NCBI GenBank assembly: GCA_034435615.1
Contig: DAOTWZ010000012.1
Location: 1 to 10,040, forward strand
DNA length: 10,040 nt
Source: H17-190 sp034435615
GTDB lineage: Bacteria > Chloroflexota > Dehalococcoidia > SM23-28-2 > HRBIN24
Direction of reading: 5' to 3'
Part shown: in pieces, positions 1 through 5,785 of the stretch
Layout: each line of letters opens with the position of its first letter
Position numbering within the stretch: position 1 is the stretch's first letter
Made by a program: the position numbers and the translations under genes
The notes under the pieces: model-generated
Told to the model about the DNA's origin: nothing
The model's database searches: none
What the model saw: only the letters and a program-made list of their open reading frames with translations

Positions 1-19
1 GCTGGACTACCGCCACTAG
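1..19 (+). CDS. 3' end of a second UlaG-like metallo-hydrolase gene (partial)
   Basis: Only the last five codons and the stop are inside the window (LDYRH, then TAG at 17-19). They match exactly, base for base, the end of the complete metallo-hydrolase gene at 669-1307 on the other strand, and the match continues for about 30 bases past the stop. This implies a paralogous or duplicated copy running into the window from the left. The identification rests entirely on the inverted repeat, because five residues alone would not be enough. Confidence 0.55.
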
Positions 20-132
20 GCGCTGGCCCGCTGGCTACCCCTGCAGGCCGCTCCTCAGGAAGGGTGTCGGCCCCCCACGCCCGGCCACGCGGCGACGGGC
101 CCATTCCGCCAGCGCCGGGGTGGCCCGGGCGG

Positions 133-168
133 CTACGGCAGGTAGATGAGGGGGTCCACCGGCGCCCC
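133..168 (-). pseudogene. 3' remnant of a second M23 peptidase gene
   Basis: Read on the minus strand this gives GAPVDPLIYLP and a TAG stop (133-135), against GTPVDPLIYLP at the end of the complete-looking domain at 150-554. Beyond position 168 the similarity stops abruptly and the minus-strand frame becomes a GC-rich Gly/Ala run, which lies opposite the Pro-rich linker of the plus-strand copy. The fragment therefore has only the final strand of the domain and none of the zinc ligands. It is best read as the broken edge of an inverted duplication or of a mis-joined assembly. Confidence 0.55.
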
Positions 169-554
169 CGCCGCCGCCACCGCCCGCCCCCTCCAGCAGC
201 GGCTTCATCTGGCCGTTCCGGGGGATGATCACCCAGTACTTCAGCGGCAGCCACAAGGGCATCGACATCGCCGGGCCGGCGGGGAGCCCCGTGGTGGCCT
301 CGGCCAGCGGCCAGGTGGTCCTCGTGTCCTACGGCAACACCGGCTACGGCAACTACATCGTCATCCGCCACAGCGACCGCTTCCAGACCCTCTACTCCCA
401 CCTCTCCGCCATTTACGTGGGGATGGGACAGTGGGTGGAGGCCGGGCAGACCATCGGCGCCGTGGGCTGCACCGGCTGGTGCACCGGCCCCCACCTCCAC
501 TTCGAGATACGGGAGTGGGGGACGCCGGTAGATCCGCTCATCTACCTGCCGTAG
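150..554 (+). pseudogene. M23 (LytM-type) zinc endopeptidase domain, N-terminally truncated
   Basis: The frame is open from 150 (stop at 147-149) to TAG at 552-554. It encodes a Pro-rich linker, then a nearly whole M23 domain starting at the FIWPFRG strand (204 onward). Zinc ligands are visible: His and Asp in SHKGID, and the second His of GPHLHFE. Such proteins cut peptide crosslinks in peptidoglycan outside the cell, or act as degenerate activators, and normally carry a signal peptide plus LysM or coiled-coil regions upstream. None of that is present. The only ATG in frame (225) would remove the first conserved strand, and no start codon lies between the stop and the linker. The truncation point coincides with the edge of the inverted repeat, so the 5' part was lost by rearrangement or by an assembly join. 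The domain identity is secure; whether anything is expressed is doubtful. Confidence 0.75.
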
Positions 555-687
555 CCGCCCGGGCAGCGCCGGGGCGCTGGCGCGATGGGCCCGTCGCCGC
601 GAGACCGAGCGTGGGTGCCGGCACCCTTCCTGAGGGGCGGCCTGCAGGGGTAGCCAGCGGGCCAGCGCCTAGTGGCGGTAGTCCAGC
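519..687. repeat. Right arm of the diverged inverted repeat
   Basis: Partner of 1-168 in opposite orientation. It covers the last codons of the M23 domain (from GTPVD), the spacer between the two convergent genes, and the last codons of the metallo-hydrolase gene. Position 687 pairs with position 1, so the repeat may well continue beyond the left edge of the window into the body of the hydrolase gene. Confidence 0.85.
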
Positions 688-1307
688 ACCACCACCTGTG
701 TCTCCTGGGGCAGGGTGCCGGAGGTGAGGGAGAGGCGGGGCTGAGGGTCCACCGCCGTCACGTCCATCTCCTTCAGGAAGCGGTCCAGAGGGTCCAGGGA
801 TAGCTTGCAGGCCGGCGTGCGGTAGTGCATCGGCACCACCAGCTTGGGCTCCAGCAGGTTCACCACCTCCGCCGCCTGGGCGCCATCGATGGTGGTGTGG
901 CCCCCCACGGGCACGAAGAGGACGTCGACCTCGCTCAGCGCCTCCACCTGCTCCGGCGTGGGGATATGCCCCAGATCCCCCAGATGGCAGAGGACCAGCC
1001 CCTCCACCTCGAACAGAAAGACCAGGTTGGGGCCGCGGACGGCCCCCTTGCGGCCATCGTGATAGGTGGGGATGGCGGTGACGAAGACGCCGGAGATATC
1101 GTACTCCCCTGGCCCGTCCAGGACATGGGGCTGGCCCGTCACCGCCGAGACGTAGTTGTGGTCCTCGTGCTGGTGGCTGACCGTGACGATGTGGGCGCTG
1201 GGACGCCCTATGTTGTAGCCCGTGGACGGCGGACAGGGATCAGTGACGATGACCACCTGCCGCGAGCGGAGGCGAAAACAGGAGTGGCCCAGCCAGCTTA
1301 TCTCCAT
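669..1307 (-). CDS. UlaG-like metallo-beta-lactamase-fold hydrolase (UPF0173 type)
   Basis: A 212-residue protein with the compact metallo-beta-lactamase fold of the UlaG/YtkL (COG2220) group. The metal site is visible: the opening strand MEISWLGHSCFRL, the signature SHQHEDH near residue 45 (HxHxDH), HLGDLGH near 110, and VPMHYRT near 160, all in the order typical of the family. Length is close to the usual 210-230 residues, and no signal peptide is seen, so it should be cytosolic. The substrate of this group is mostly unknown; UlaG itself opens L-ascorbate-6-phosphate lactone, but nothing here points to that sugar. The ATG at 1305-1307 starts the first conserved strand, with only a weak AGGG just upstream. 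It lies 23 bases after the small membrane peptide ORF and is probably transcribed with it from the promoter at 1485-1513. Its 3' end is duplicated at the left edge of the window. Confidence 0.88.
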   Translation of the reverse strand: MEISWLGHSCFRLRSRQVVIVTDPCPPSTGYNIGRPSAHIVTVSHQHEDHNYVSAVTGQPHVLDGPGEYDISGVFVTAIPTYHDGRKGAVRGPNLVFLFEVEGLVLCHLGDLGHIPTPEQVEALSEVDVLFVPVGGHTTIDGAQAAEVVNLLEPKLVVPMHYRTPACKLSLDPLDRFLKEMDVTAVDPQPRLSLTSGTLPQETQVVVLDYRH

Positions 1308-1330
1308 CCCCTGGCTACGATCCCCGGCCC

Positions 1331-1444
1331 TCAGGAGGAGCGGCGACGTCGCCAGAAGGCGATGGCAGCGATGGCGCCTCCCAGAGCGGCTACGAGGGCC
1401 AGGACACGGCCGAGTCCCCTCTTGCGTCCTTCTTGCTCCGCCAT
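1331..1444 (-). CDS. Possible 37-residue single-span membrane peptide
   Basis: An ATG at 1442-1444 preceded by GGAGGG (1449-1454, four bases away) opens a 37-codon reading frame ending in TGA at 1331-1333. The peptide has a charged N-terminus (MAEQEGRKRG), one hydrophobic segment of about 18 residues (VLALVAALGGAIAAIAF) and a WRRRRSS tail, the profile of a tiny membrane-anchored protein. It is in the same frame as the ParB-like ORF upstream, so it could instead be the C-terminal tail of that protein. The good ribosome binding site and the promoter at 1485-1513, which would give a leader of about 34 bases, favour independent expression. The function is unknown; the metallo-hydrolase gene follows after 23 bases. 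Confidence 0.5.
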   Translation of the reverse strand: MAEQEGRKRGLGRVLALVAALGGAIAAIAFWRRRRSS

Positions 1445-1786
1445 CTCGCCCTCCAGAGGTTGCCGTGATGAGAGACCGTGGGCGAGTATAGCAGAGGCCC
1501 TAGGAGGGGTCAACGAGCGGGCCCCCCCCAGGGACGCCAGCTCCTCCTCGGAGAGCCATACCCGCGCCTTGATGGTGGGCCGGCCCAGGGCGCGGGCCGC
1601 CGCCACCCGGTGCCCCCCGTCCGACACCCGCCAGCGATAGGGGCCGCCGTCGGGCAGCCGGGAGAGCTTCACCGGCGGAAAGATATAGCCCCCCGCCATC
1701 AGCCGCCGGAACTCCTCCACCTTGGGGCGGCTCGTCTTGCGAGGAGCAATCTCCGCCAGCGGCACCTCCACGATCACCCTGGGCAC
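1331..1786 (-). CDS. ParB/sulfiredoxin-like domain protein, in-frame with a membrane tail
   Basis: The first 85 or so residues form a small ParB-like nuclease domain: an N-terminal strand with VPLAEIAPRK, a helix (VEEFRRLM), PPVKLSRLPDG, and the signature SDGGHRVAAARALG followed by IKARV. No helix-turn-helix or CTPase region of a chromosomal ParB follows, so this is a stand-alone domain of unknown role. After it the frame continues through a G8 tract (minus strand, 1522-1529), a low-complexity stretch and a membrane segment. I prefer GTG at 1784-1786, eight bases after AGGAGG; the GTG at 1793-1795 overlaps that ribosome binding site. One base more or less in the G8 tract would end the protein at TAG 1500-1502 or TGA 1510-1512, just before an embedded promoter. 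The short form is probably the ancestral gene and the long frame an indel, slippage or sequencing effect. Confidence 0.65.
   Translation of the reverse strand: MPRVIVEVPLAEIAPRKTSRPKVEEFRRLMAGGYIFPPVKLSRLPDGGPYRWRVSDGGHRVAAARALGRPTIKARVWLSEEELASLGGARSLTPPRASAILAHGLSSRQPLEGEMAEQEGRKRGLGRVLALVAALGGAIAAIAFWRRRRSS
1485..1513 (-). promoter_or_regulatory. Sigma70-type promoter for the small peptide and metallo-hydrolase
   Basis: On the minus strand TTGACC (1508-1513) is followed after exactly 17 bases by TATACT (1485-1490), with a TGC extension just before the -10. This is close to consensus. Transcription would begin near 1478, about 34 bases before the ATG of the small peptide. The site lies inside the long ParB-like frame, which is unusual and argues that the ParB gene really ends upstream. 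Confidence 0.7.
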
Positions 1787-1840
1787 CGTCCGCACCTCCT
1801 GCCTTCCGCTTCCAGGGCCCAGCGCCCCGCCGAGGCCCCG

Positions 1841-1858
1841 TATAAAATGTTAACATGT
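1841..1858. promoter_or_regulatory. AT-rich island with a 10-bp palindrome
   Basis: In otherwise GC-rich sequence, 1841-1858 is strongly AT-rich and contains the perfect palindrome ATGTTAACAT (1847-1856). It lies between the divergent ParB-like gene and pyrG, about 30 bases upstream of the pyrG -35 box. It could be an operator or the promoter of the minus-strand gene (TTTTATAC on that strand), but I see no convincing -35 for the latter. Confidence 0.3.
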
Positions 1859-1886
1859 CTCCACCGCTGCCTGGTTACCCGGCGTC

Positions 1887-1916
1887 TTGACACTGGCGAG
1901 AGGGCGCCCCTAAGAT
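1887..1916 (+). promoter_or_regulatory. pyrG promoter
   Basis: A perfect TTGACA (1887-1892) is followed after 18 bases by TAAGAT (1911-1916), which keeps the key first TA and final T of the -10 box. Seven bases further comes GGGC at 1923-1926, the expected start point. The promoter is the only good one upstream of pyrG. Confidence 0.7.
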
Positions 1917-1922
1917 GATAGA

Positions 1923-1950
1923 GGGCTTCGAGGAGCCCCTCAGGGGCTAA
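1923..1950 (+). promoter_or_regulatory. Short pyrG leader with two mutually exclusive hairpins
   Basis: The predicted 28-base leader starts GGGCU. The 5' GGGCU (1923-1927) can pair with AGCCC (1934-1938). The same AGCCCC (1934-1939) can instead pair with GGGGCU (1943-1948), a 6-bp stem with a UCA loop that ends two bases before the ATG and covers the AGGGG just ahead of it. In Bacillus subtilis, pyrG transcripts start GGGC and gain extra G residues when CTP is scarce; the G-tract then pairs with a C/U-rich element to block a terminator. Here there is no U-tract, so added G would more likely open the start region for ribosomes. The base pairing is seen; the mechanism is inferred. Confidence 0.5.
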
Positions 1951-3603
1951 ATGGGGACCAAATACATATTCGTCACCGGTGGCGTAGTCAGCTCCGTTGG
2001 TAAAGGCATCACCACCGCCGCCATCGGCCGCCTCCTCAAGTCCCGCGGCATCTCCGTAGTAATCCAGAAGCTGGACCCCTACCTCAACGTAGACCCCGGC
2101 ACCATGTCCCCCTACCAGCACGGGGAGGTCTTCGTCACCGCCGATGGCGCCGAGACCGACCTGGACCTGGGCCACTACGAACGCTTCCTGGACCAGGACC
2201 TGAGCGGCCTCTCCTCCGTCACCGCCGGCCAGATCTACCAGGCCGTCATCGCCAAGGAGCGCCGGGGTGACTACCTGGGCCGCACCATCCAGGCGGTGCC
2301 CCACGTCACCAACGAGATCAAGGAGCGGATACGGGCGGTGGCCCGGGAGAGCGGCGCCCAGGTAGTGGTGGTGGAGGTGGGCGGCACGGTGGGAGACATC
2401 GAGGGCCAGCCCTTCCTGGAGGCCATCCGTCAGATGCGCAACGAGGAAGGCCGGGAGGACACCCTCTCCATCCACGTCACCTTCCTACCCTACCTGGCCA
2501 CCACCGGCGAGCTCAAGACCAAGCCTACCCAGCACAGCGTGCGGGAGCTGCGCAGCCTCGGCATCCAGCCGGACGTCATCATCTGCCGCAGCGACCGTCC
2601 CGTGGGCGAAGACCTGCGGGAGAAGATCTCTCTCTTCTGCGACGTCCCCAAACAGGCAGTGGTGCCCCTCCTCACCATGCCCACCATCTACGAGGTGCCC
2701 CTGGTGCTGGAGGAGGCCGGCCTCACCGACTATATCCTGCAGCGGCTCTGCCTCCCCTTCAGCCAGCGCGACCTCCACGAGTGGCAGGAGTGGGTCTCCC
2801 GCCTCAAGTCTCCCACCGGAGAGGTCAACATCTCCCTGGTGGGCAAGTACGTGGAGCTGCCGGACGCCTACCTCTCCGTCCGGGAGGCCCTCATCCACGC
2901 CGCCGTGGCCCACCAGGTGGCCGTCAGCATCCGCTGGGTGCACGCCCAGGAGATGGAGCGGCCAGGGGCCGAGTCCCTCCTGGAGGACGCCGACGGCATC
3001 CTGGTGCCCGGTGGCTTCGGCGACCGCGGCATCGAGGGTAAGATACGGGCCGTCCGCTTCGCCCGAGAGCGGGGGGTGCCCTACCTGGGCCTCTGCCTGG
3101 GCATGCAGCTCATGGTAGTGGAGTACGCCCGCCACGTCCTGGGCTGGGAGGACGCCCACTCCACCGAGTTCGACGCCGACACCCCCTACCCGGTCATCTG
3201 CCTCCTGGCGGAGCAGGAGGGAGTGACGGAGAAGGGCGGCACCATGCGGCTGGGCAGCTACCCCTGCCGGCTGCGGCCCGGCACCCGCGCCCACGCCGCC
3301 TACGGCGCCGAGATGGCCAGCGAGCGCCACCGCCACCGCTACGAGTTCAACAACCGCTACCGGGAGGCGCTGGAGCGGGCGGGGCTCATCGCCTCCGGGA
3401 CATCGCCGGACGGCGGGCTGGTGGAGGTGTGCGAGGTGCGTGACCACCCCTGGATGGTGGGCTCCCAGTTCCACCCCGAGTTCCGCTCCCGCCCCGGGCG
3501 TCCTCACCCCCTCTTCCTGGGCTTCATCGGCGCCGCCATCCTGCGCTCCCAGGTGCGCACCGCCCCCCTGCTGGCCACCCAACCCCCCTTCAGCCCCTCC
3601 TGA
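1951..3603 (+). CDS. pyrG: CTP synthase (glutamine-hydrolysing)
   Basis: Makes CTP from UTP, ATP and glutamine, the last step of pyrimidine nucleotide synthesis, as a cytosolic tetramer. The 550-residue length is normal for the family. Residues 1-265 form the amidoligase domain, opening KYIFVTGGVVSSVGKG with its P-loop (about 10-17), then LDPYLNVDPGTMSPYQHGE and VEVGGTVGDIEG. The class I glutamine amidotransferase domain follows from about 290, with GGFGDRG, the nucleophile Cys382 in GLCLGMQ, and His508 and Glu510 in QFHPEF; the triad is complete. The C-terminus is a short Pro-rich tail. The ATG at 1951 begins the conserved first strand. The gene has its own promoter and an unusual leader, and its stop lies three bases before the next start, so the membrane protein gene is probably in the same transcript. 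Confidence 0.98.
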   Translation: MGTKYIFVTGGVVSSVGKGITTAAIGRLLKSRGISVVIQKLDPYLNVDPGTMSPYQHGEVFVTADGAETDLDLGHYERFLDQDLSGLSSVTAGQIYQAVIAKERRGDYLGRTIQAVPHVTNEIKERIRAVARESGAQVVVVEVGGTVGDIEGQPFLEAIRQMRNEEGREDTLSIHVTFLPYLATTGELKTKPTQHSVRELRSLGIQPDVIICRSDRPVGEDLREKISLFCDVPKQAVVPLLTMPTIYEVPLVLEEAGLTDYILQRLCLPFSQRDLHEWQEWVSRLKSPTGEVNISLVGKYVELPDAYLSVREALIHAAVAHQVAVSIRWVHAQEMERPGAESLLEDADGILVPGGFGDRGIEGKIRAVRFARERGVPYLGLCLGMQLMVVEYARHVLGWEDAHSTEFDADTPYPVICLLAEQEGVTEKGGTMRLGSYPCRLRPGTRAHAAYGAEMASERHRHRYEFNNRYREALERAGLIASGTSPDGGLVEVCEVRDHPWMVGSQFHPEFRSRPGRPHPLFLGFIGAAILRSQVRTAPLLATQPPFSPS

Positions 3604-3606
3604 CCC

Positions 3607-4077
3607 GTGGCCGAGAAAGCCCTCCTCTTCCTGCACCTGCTGGCCAGCCTCTGGCTGGTGGCCGGGCTCACTGCCGTCATGTTGCCCCTGGTGCGGGCCT
3701 GGAGCGTGGAAGAGCTCTCCCTTCAGGTGCTGGCCATCGAGGAGGCGCACCACTACCAGGGCCTCCTCCTCATACCCGGCACCGTGGCCGCCGGGGCCAC
3801 CGGCGCCTTCTACTGGACGCAGGCCGGCTACAACCTCTTCGCCACCGGCTGGCTGCTGGCCCTGGGCCTCCTCTACCTGCTGGTGCTGCTGGTCTGCCTG
3901 CCCCTCATCGGCATCGGCCTGCGACGGCTGCGGCTGGCCGCTCTCCAGGCCGCCCGGGAAGGCAGCCCCACCCCGGAGCTGGCGGAGGCCCTGGCCGACC
4001 GCGTCCCTCTCGTCTTCGGCGGCCTGGCCTTCCTCGCCCTGCCCGCGCTGGTTGCCCTCTCCGTCTTCGGGCCGTGA
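3607..4077 (+). CDS. DUF2269-like four-span membrane protein
   Basis: A 156-residue integral membrane protein with four predicted hydrophobic spans (about residues 4-26, 50-68, 77-104 and 132-153). The N-terminal LLFLHLLASLWLVAGL, the HHYQGLLLIPGTVAAGATG segment and the TGWLLALGLLYLLVLL span resemble DUF2269 proteins, which are predicted inner-membrane proteins with no assigned activity. The GTG start is three bases after the pyrG stop with no Shine-Dalgarno sequence in the pyrimidine-rich sequence before it, so translation probably depends on ribosomes finishing pyrG. The next possible start (ATG at 3679) would cut through the first span. A link to CTP metabolism is not implied by the sequence beyond position in the transcript. 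Confidence 0.75.
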   Translation: MAEKALLFLHLLASLWLVAGLTAVMLPLVRAWSVEELSLQVLAIEEAHHYQGLLLIPGTVAAGATGAFYWTQAGYNLFATGWLLALGLLYLLVLLVCLPLIGIGLRRLRLAALQAAREGSPTPELAEALADRVPLVFGGLAFLALPALVALSVFGP

Positions 4078-4100
4078 GGGGCCGCCCCTGGCGGGCCGCC
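4077..4100 (+). terminator. Two small GC hairpins after the pyrG operon
   Basis: AGGGGCCGCCCCT (4077-4089) and GGCGGGCCGCC (4090-4100) are back-to-back palindromes directly after the stop of the membrane protein gene. No T-run follows. They may slow or end transcription before the hydratase promoter, but in sequence this GC-rich they could be chance. Confidence 0.25.
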
Positions 4101-4111
4101 CAGACGAAGGC

Positions 4112-4139
4112 TATACTACACGCCGACTAGGAGGAGGTG
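4112..4139 (+). promoter_or_regulatory. -10 box and strong ribosome binding site of the hydratase gene
   Basis: TATACT at 4112-4117 matches the -10 used by three other genes in the window, but no good -35 lies 16-18 bases upstream (TGGCGG at best). GGAGGAGGTG (4130-4139), four bases before the ATG, is the strongest Shine-Dalgarno sequence seen here and fixes the start at 4144. Confidence 0.5.
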
Positions 4140-4143
4140 AGCC

Positions 4144-4929
4144 ATGGCCCAGTTCCAGAACATTATCTACGAGAAGAAAGGGCGCATCGCCTACGTCACC
4201 CTCAACCGTCCCGAGCGACGCAACGCCATAGACCCCGCCACCAGCCGCGAGCTCTACGAGGCCTTCCACGACTTCAAGGACGACGATCAAGTGTGGATCG
4301 CCATCGTCACCGGGGCGGGCGACGTCGCCTTCTCCGCCGGGGCCGACCTGATAGCCCTCTCCGAGGCCCGTGCCCAGGGGGGCCGGCCCGACCCGGGCGT
4401 CCCCTTCGCCGGCATCACCCGCGGCTTCGAGTGCTGGAAGCCCATGATCGCCGCCATAAACGGCTACTGCCTGGCCGGCGGGCTGGAGCTGGCCCTCTGC
4501 TGCGACATCCGCATCGCCGCCGAACACGCCACCTTCGGCCTGCCGGAGCCCAAGCGGGCCATCATCCCCGGCGCCGGTGGCACCCAGCGGCTGCCCCGCG
4601 CCATACCGCTGGCCTACGCCATGGAGCTCCTCCTGAGCGGCGAGCGCTTCGACGCCCAGTGGGCGCTGCGGGCCGGCCTCGTCTCACGGGTGGTGCCCAA
4701 GGAGCAGCTCATGCCCACCTGCGAGGAGGTGGCGGAGAAGATCCTGGAGTGCGGCCCGCTGGCGGTGCGGGCCGTCAAGCGGGCGGCCCTCCAGGGACTG
4801 GAGATGCCCCTCGTCCAGGGGCTGGAGCTGGAGGCCCGCCTCTCCGCGGAGGTCTTCCGCACCGAGGACGCCCGGGAGGGGCCGCTGGCCTTCGCCCAGA
4901 AGCGCAAACCGGAATACAAGGGCCGCTGA
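4144..4929 (+). CDS. Enoyl-CoA hydratase/isomerase family protein
   Basis: A 261-residue crotonase-fold protein. Typical members add water to trans-2-enoyl-CoA in fatty acid or amino acid breakdown and act as cytosolic trimers or hexamers. The fold signature runs from VTLNRPERRNAI through FSAGADL (oxyanion hole, about 63-69) to NGYCLAGGLELALCCDIRIA and FGLPEPKRAIIPGAGGTQRL. Both catalytic glutamates of true hydratases are present at Glu115 and Glu135, which favours hydratase activity over other crotonase reactions. The C-terminal half carries the usual helices and ends normally (KPEYKGR). It has its own start signals, and a hotdog thioesterase gene follows 40 bases downstream, probably in one transcript. 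The acyl-CoA it acts on cannot be told from sequence. Confidence 0.93.
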   Translation: MAQFQNIIYEKKGRIAYVTLNRPERRNAIDPATSRELYEAFHDFKDDDQVWIAIVTGAGDVAFSAGADLIALSEARAQGGRPDPGVPFAGITRGFECWKPMIAAINGYCLAGGLELALCCDIRIAAEHATFGLPEPKRAIIPGAGGTQRLPRAIPLAYAMELLLSGERFDAQWALRAGLVSRVVPKEQLMPTCEEVAEKILECGPLAVRAVKRAALQGLEMPLVQGLELEARLSAEVFRTEDAREGPLAFAQKRKPEYKGR

Positions 4930-4969
4930 GGGCGGGACCTCGGCGCCCCGCCAGGAAGGGAGGGAACGG

Positions 4970-5392
4970 ATGGACCCGGCGGCAGAGCTGCAGAGACAGA
5001 CCAGGGGCCTCTTCCCGGAGCTGCTGGGGATACGCTTCCTGGAGGCCTCGCCGGAGGTGGTGCGGGCGGAGCTCTTCGTCCGCGGGGACGAGCTGTGCAC
5101 GGTGCCGGGCATCATGCACGGCGGCGCCATCATGAGCTTCGCCGATACGCTGGGGGCGGCGGCCACCGTCCTGAACCTGCCGCCAGGGACCACCACCACT
5201 ACCCTGGAGTCCAAGACCAACTTCTTCGCCCCCGCCACCACGGGCACCCGCCTGCTGGGGGAGTGCACCCCCCTCCACCGGGGCCGGCGGACCATGGTCT
5301 GGCAGACCAGGGTGACGCGGGAGGACGGGAGGCTCGTCGCCCTGGTCATTCAGACCCAGATGGTGCTGGAGGCCCAGGGAGGGACGGGCTAG
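4970..5392 (+). CDS. PaaI-type hotdog thioesterase
   Basis: A 140-residue single hotdog domain, the usual length for PaaI/YbgC-like acyl-CoA thioesterases that release CoA from acyl- or aryl-CoA. The central helix motif PGIMHGGAIMSFADTLGAAA (about 46-65) contains the HGG signature and the Asp that follows on the helix; TTTTLESKTNFFAPA and the C-terminal VIQTQMVL strand complete the fold. The ATG at 4970 is preceded by AGGAAGGGAGGG (4953-4964). It follows the enoyl-CoA hydratase closely, suggesting shared work on CoA esters. Its stop overlaps the stop of the convergent gene at the bases CTAG (5389-5392). Confidence 0.88.
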   Translation: MDPAAELQRQTRGLFPELLGIRFLEASPEVVRAELFVRGDELCTVPGIMHGGAIMSFADTLGAAATVLNLPPGTTTTTLESKTNFFAPATTGTRLLGECTPLHRGRRTMVWQTRVTREDGRLVALVIQTQMVLEAQGGTG

Positions 5393-5721
5393 TTCTCGCA
5401 GCGGTAGATGGGGTTGGTGGGCAGGCCGGCGTAGACCTCCATGCGGAAGTTCTCCACGTAGGGGAGCCAGGGGCGCCAGTCCCTGCGGCAGGCCTCCGCC
5501 GCCCGGCCCTCCCAGACGGTGGAGATGGCGGCGTCATTGGCCAGCACGTAGGCGGCGGACCAGTTGACGCCGGGGCGCCGGCAATCGGCCCTGTAGACGC
5601 GCAGCATCCCTGGCATGGCCAGGACGCGGGGCAAGTGCACCTTGCGGAACCAGCGCTCGAACTCCTGGCGGACGCTGGGATCGATATAGGCCTGTACGAC
5701 GATCACTGGCAGCCAACGCAT
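5389..5721 (-). CDS. EthD/dimeric alpha-beta-barrel-like small protein
   Basis: A 110-residue protein resembling small ferredoxin-like alpha/beta-barrel proteins (EthD and relatives): an opening strand VIVVQAYID, a helix EFERWFRKVHLPRVLAMPGM with the FxxWxxxxHLPxxLxxPG pattern, then LRVYRA and a second half that looks like the paired strand-helix unit. Members act as dimers, often as small oxygenases, isomerases or binding proteins; I cannot assign a reaction. The ATG at 5719-5721 has only a weak GGGG upstream. It lies 64 bases after the DegV-kinase gene on the same strand, with a 7-bp hairpin in the gap, and its stop shares bases with the convergent thioesterase stop. Confidence 0.6.
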   Translation of the reverse strand: MRWLPVIVVQAYIDPSVRQEFERWFRKVHLPRVLAMPGMLRVYRADCRRPGVNWSAAYVLANDAAISTVWEGRAAEACRRDWRPWLPYVENFRMEVYAGLPTNPIYRCEN

Positions 5722-5734
5722 AAGCTACCCCGTC

Positions 5735-5755
5735 CCGTGTCACCGCAGGACACGG
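5735..5755 (-). terminator. Hairpin between the DegV-kinase and EthD-like genes
   Basis: CCGTGTC (5735-5741) pairs perfectly with GACACGG (5749-5755) around a 7-base loop. It is the clearest stem in the 64-base gap, downstream of the DegV-kinase stop and just before the EthD-like start. No T-run follows, so it may be an attenuator, an RNA-processing site or a weak terminator. Confidence 0.35.
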
Positions 5756-5785
5756 CGCCCCTCCGGCAAGACCACCGGCGCCCCG

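Larger units (their letters stand above)
1..168. repeat. Left arm of a diverged inverted repeat
   Basis: The reverse complement of this stretch matches 519-687. The first 51 bases are identical; after that there are about 15 mismatches and two small indels, roughly 90% identity by eye. The arm holds, in order, the 3' end of a metallo-hydrolase gene, a non-coding spacer, and the 3' end of an M23 peptidase gene on the minus strand. Three of the four or so differences in the peptidase part are synonymous, so both copies probably evolved as coding sequence. It is not a transposon terminal repeat, since it carries gene ends and no transposase lies between the arms. Confidence 0.85.

Noticed and set aside
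613..626. Perfect 14-base palindrome GGGTGCCGGCACCC as a bidirectional terminator
   Set aside because: It makes only a 5-bp stem, has no T-run on either side, and is destroyed in the left copy of the repeat, so it is not under selection.
1..687. Insertion sequence with long terminal inverted repeats
   Set aside because: The arms contain gene ends rather than transposon ends, and the interior encodes an M23 domain with no transposase.
2485..3753. Long minus-strand frame opposite pyrG
   Set aside because: It is a shadow of pyrG third-codon GC bias and shows no recognisable domain.
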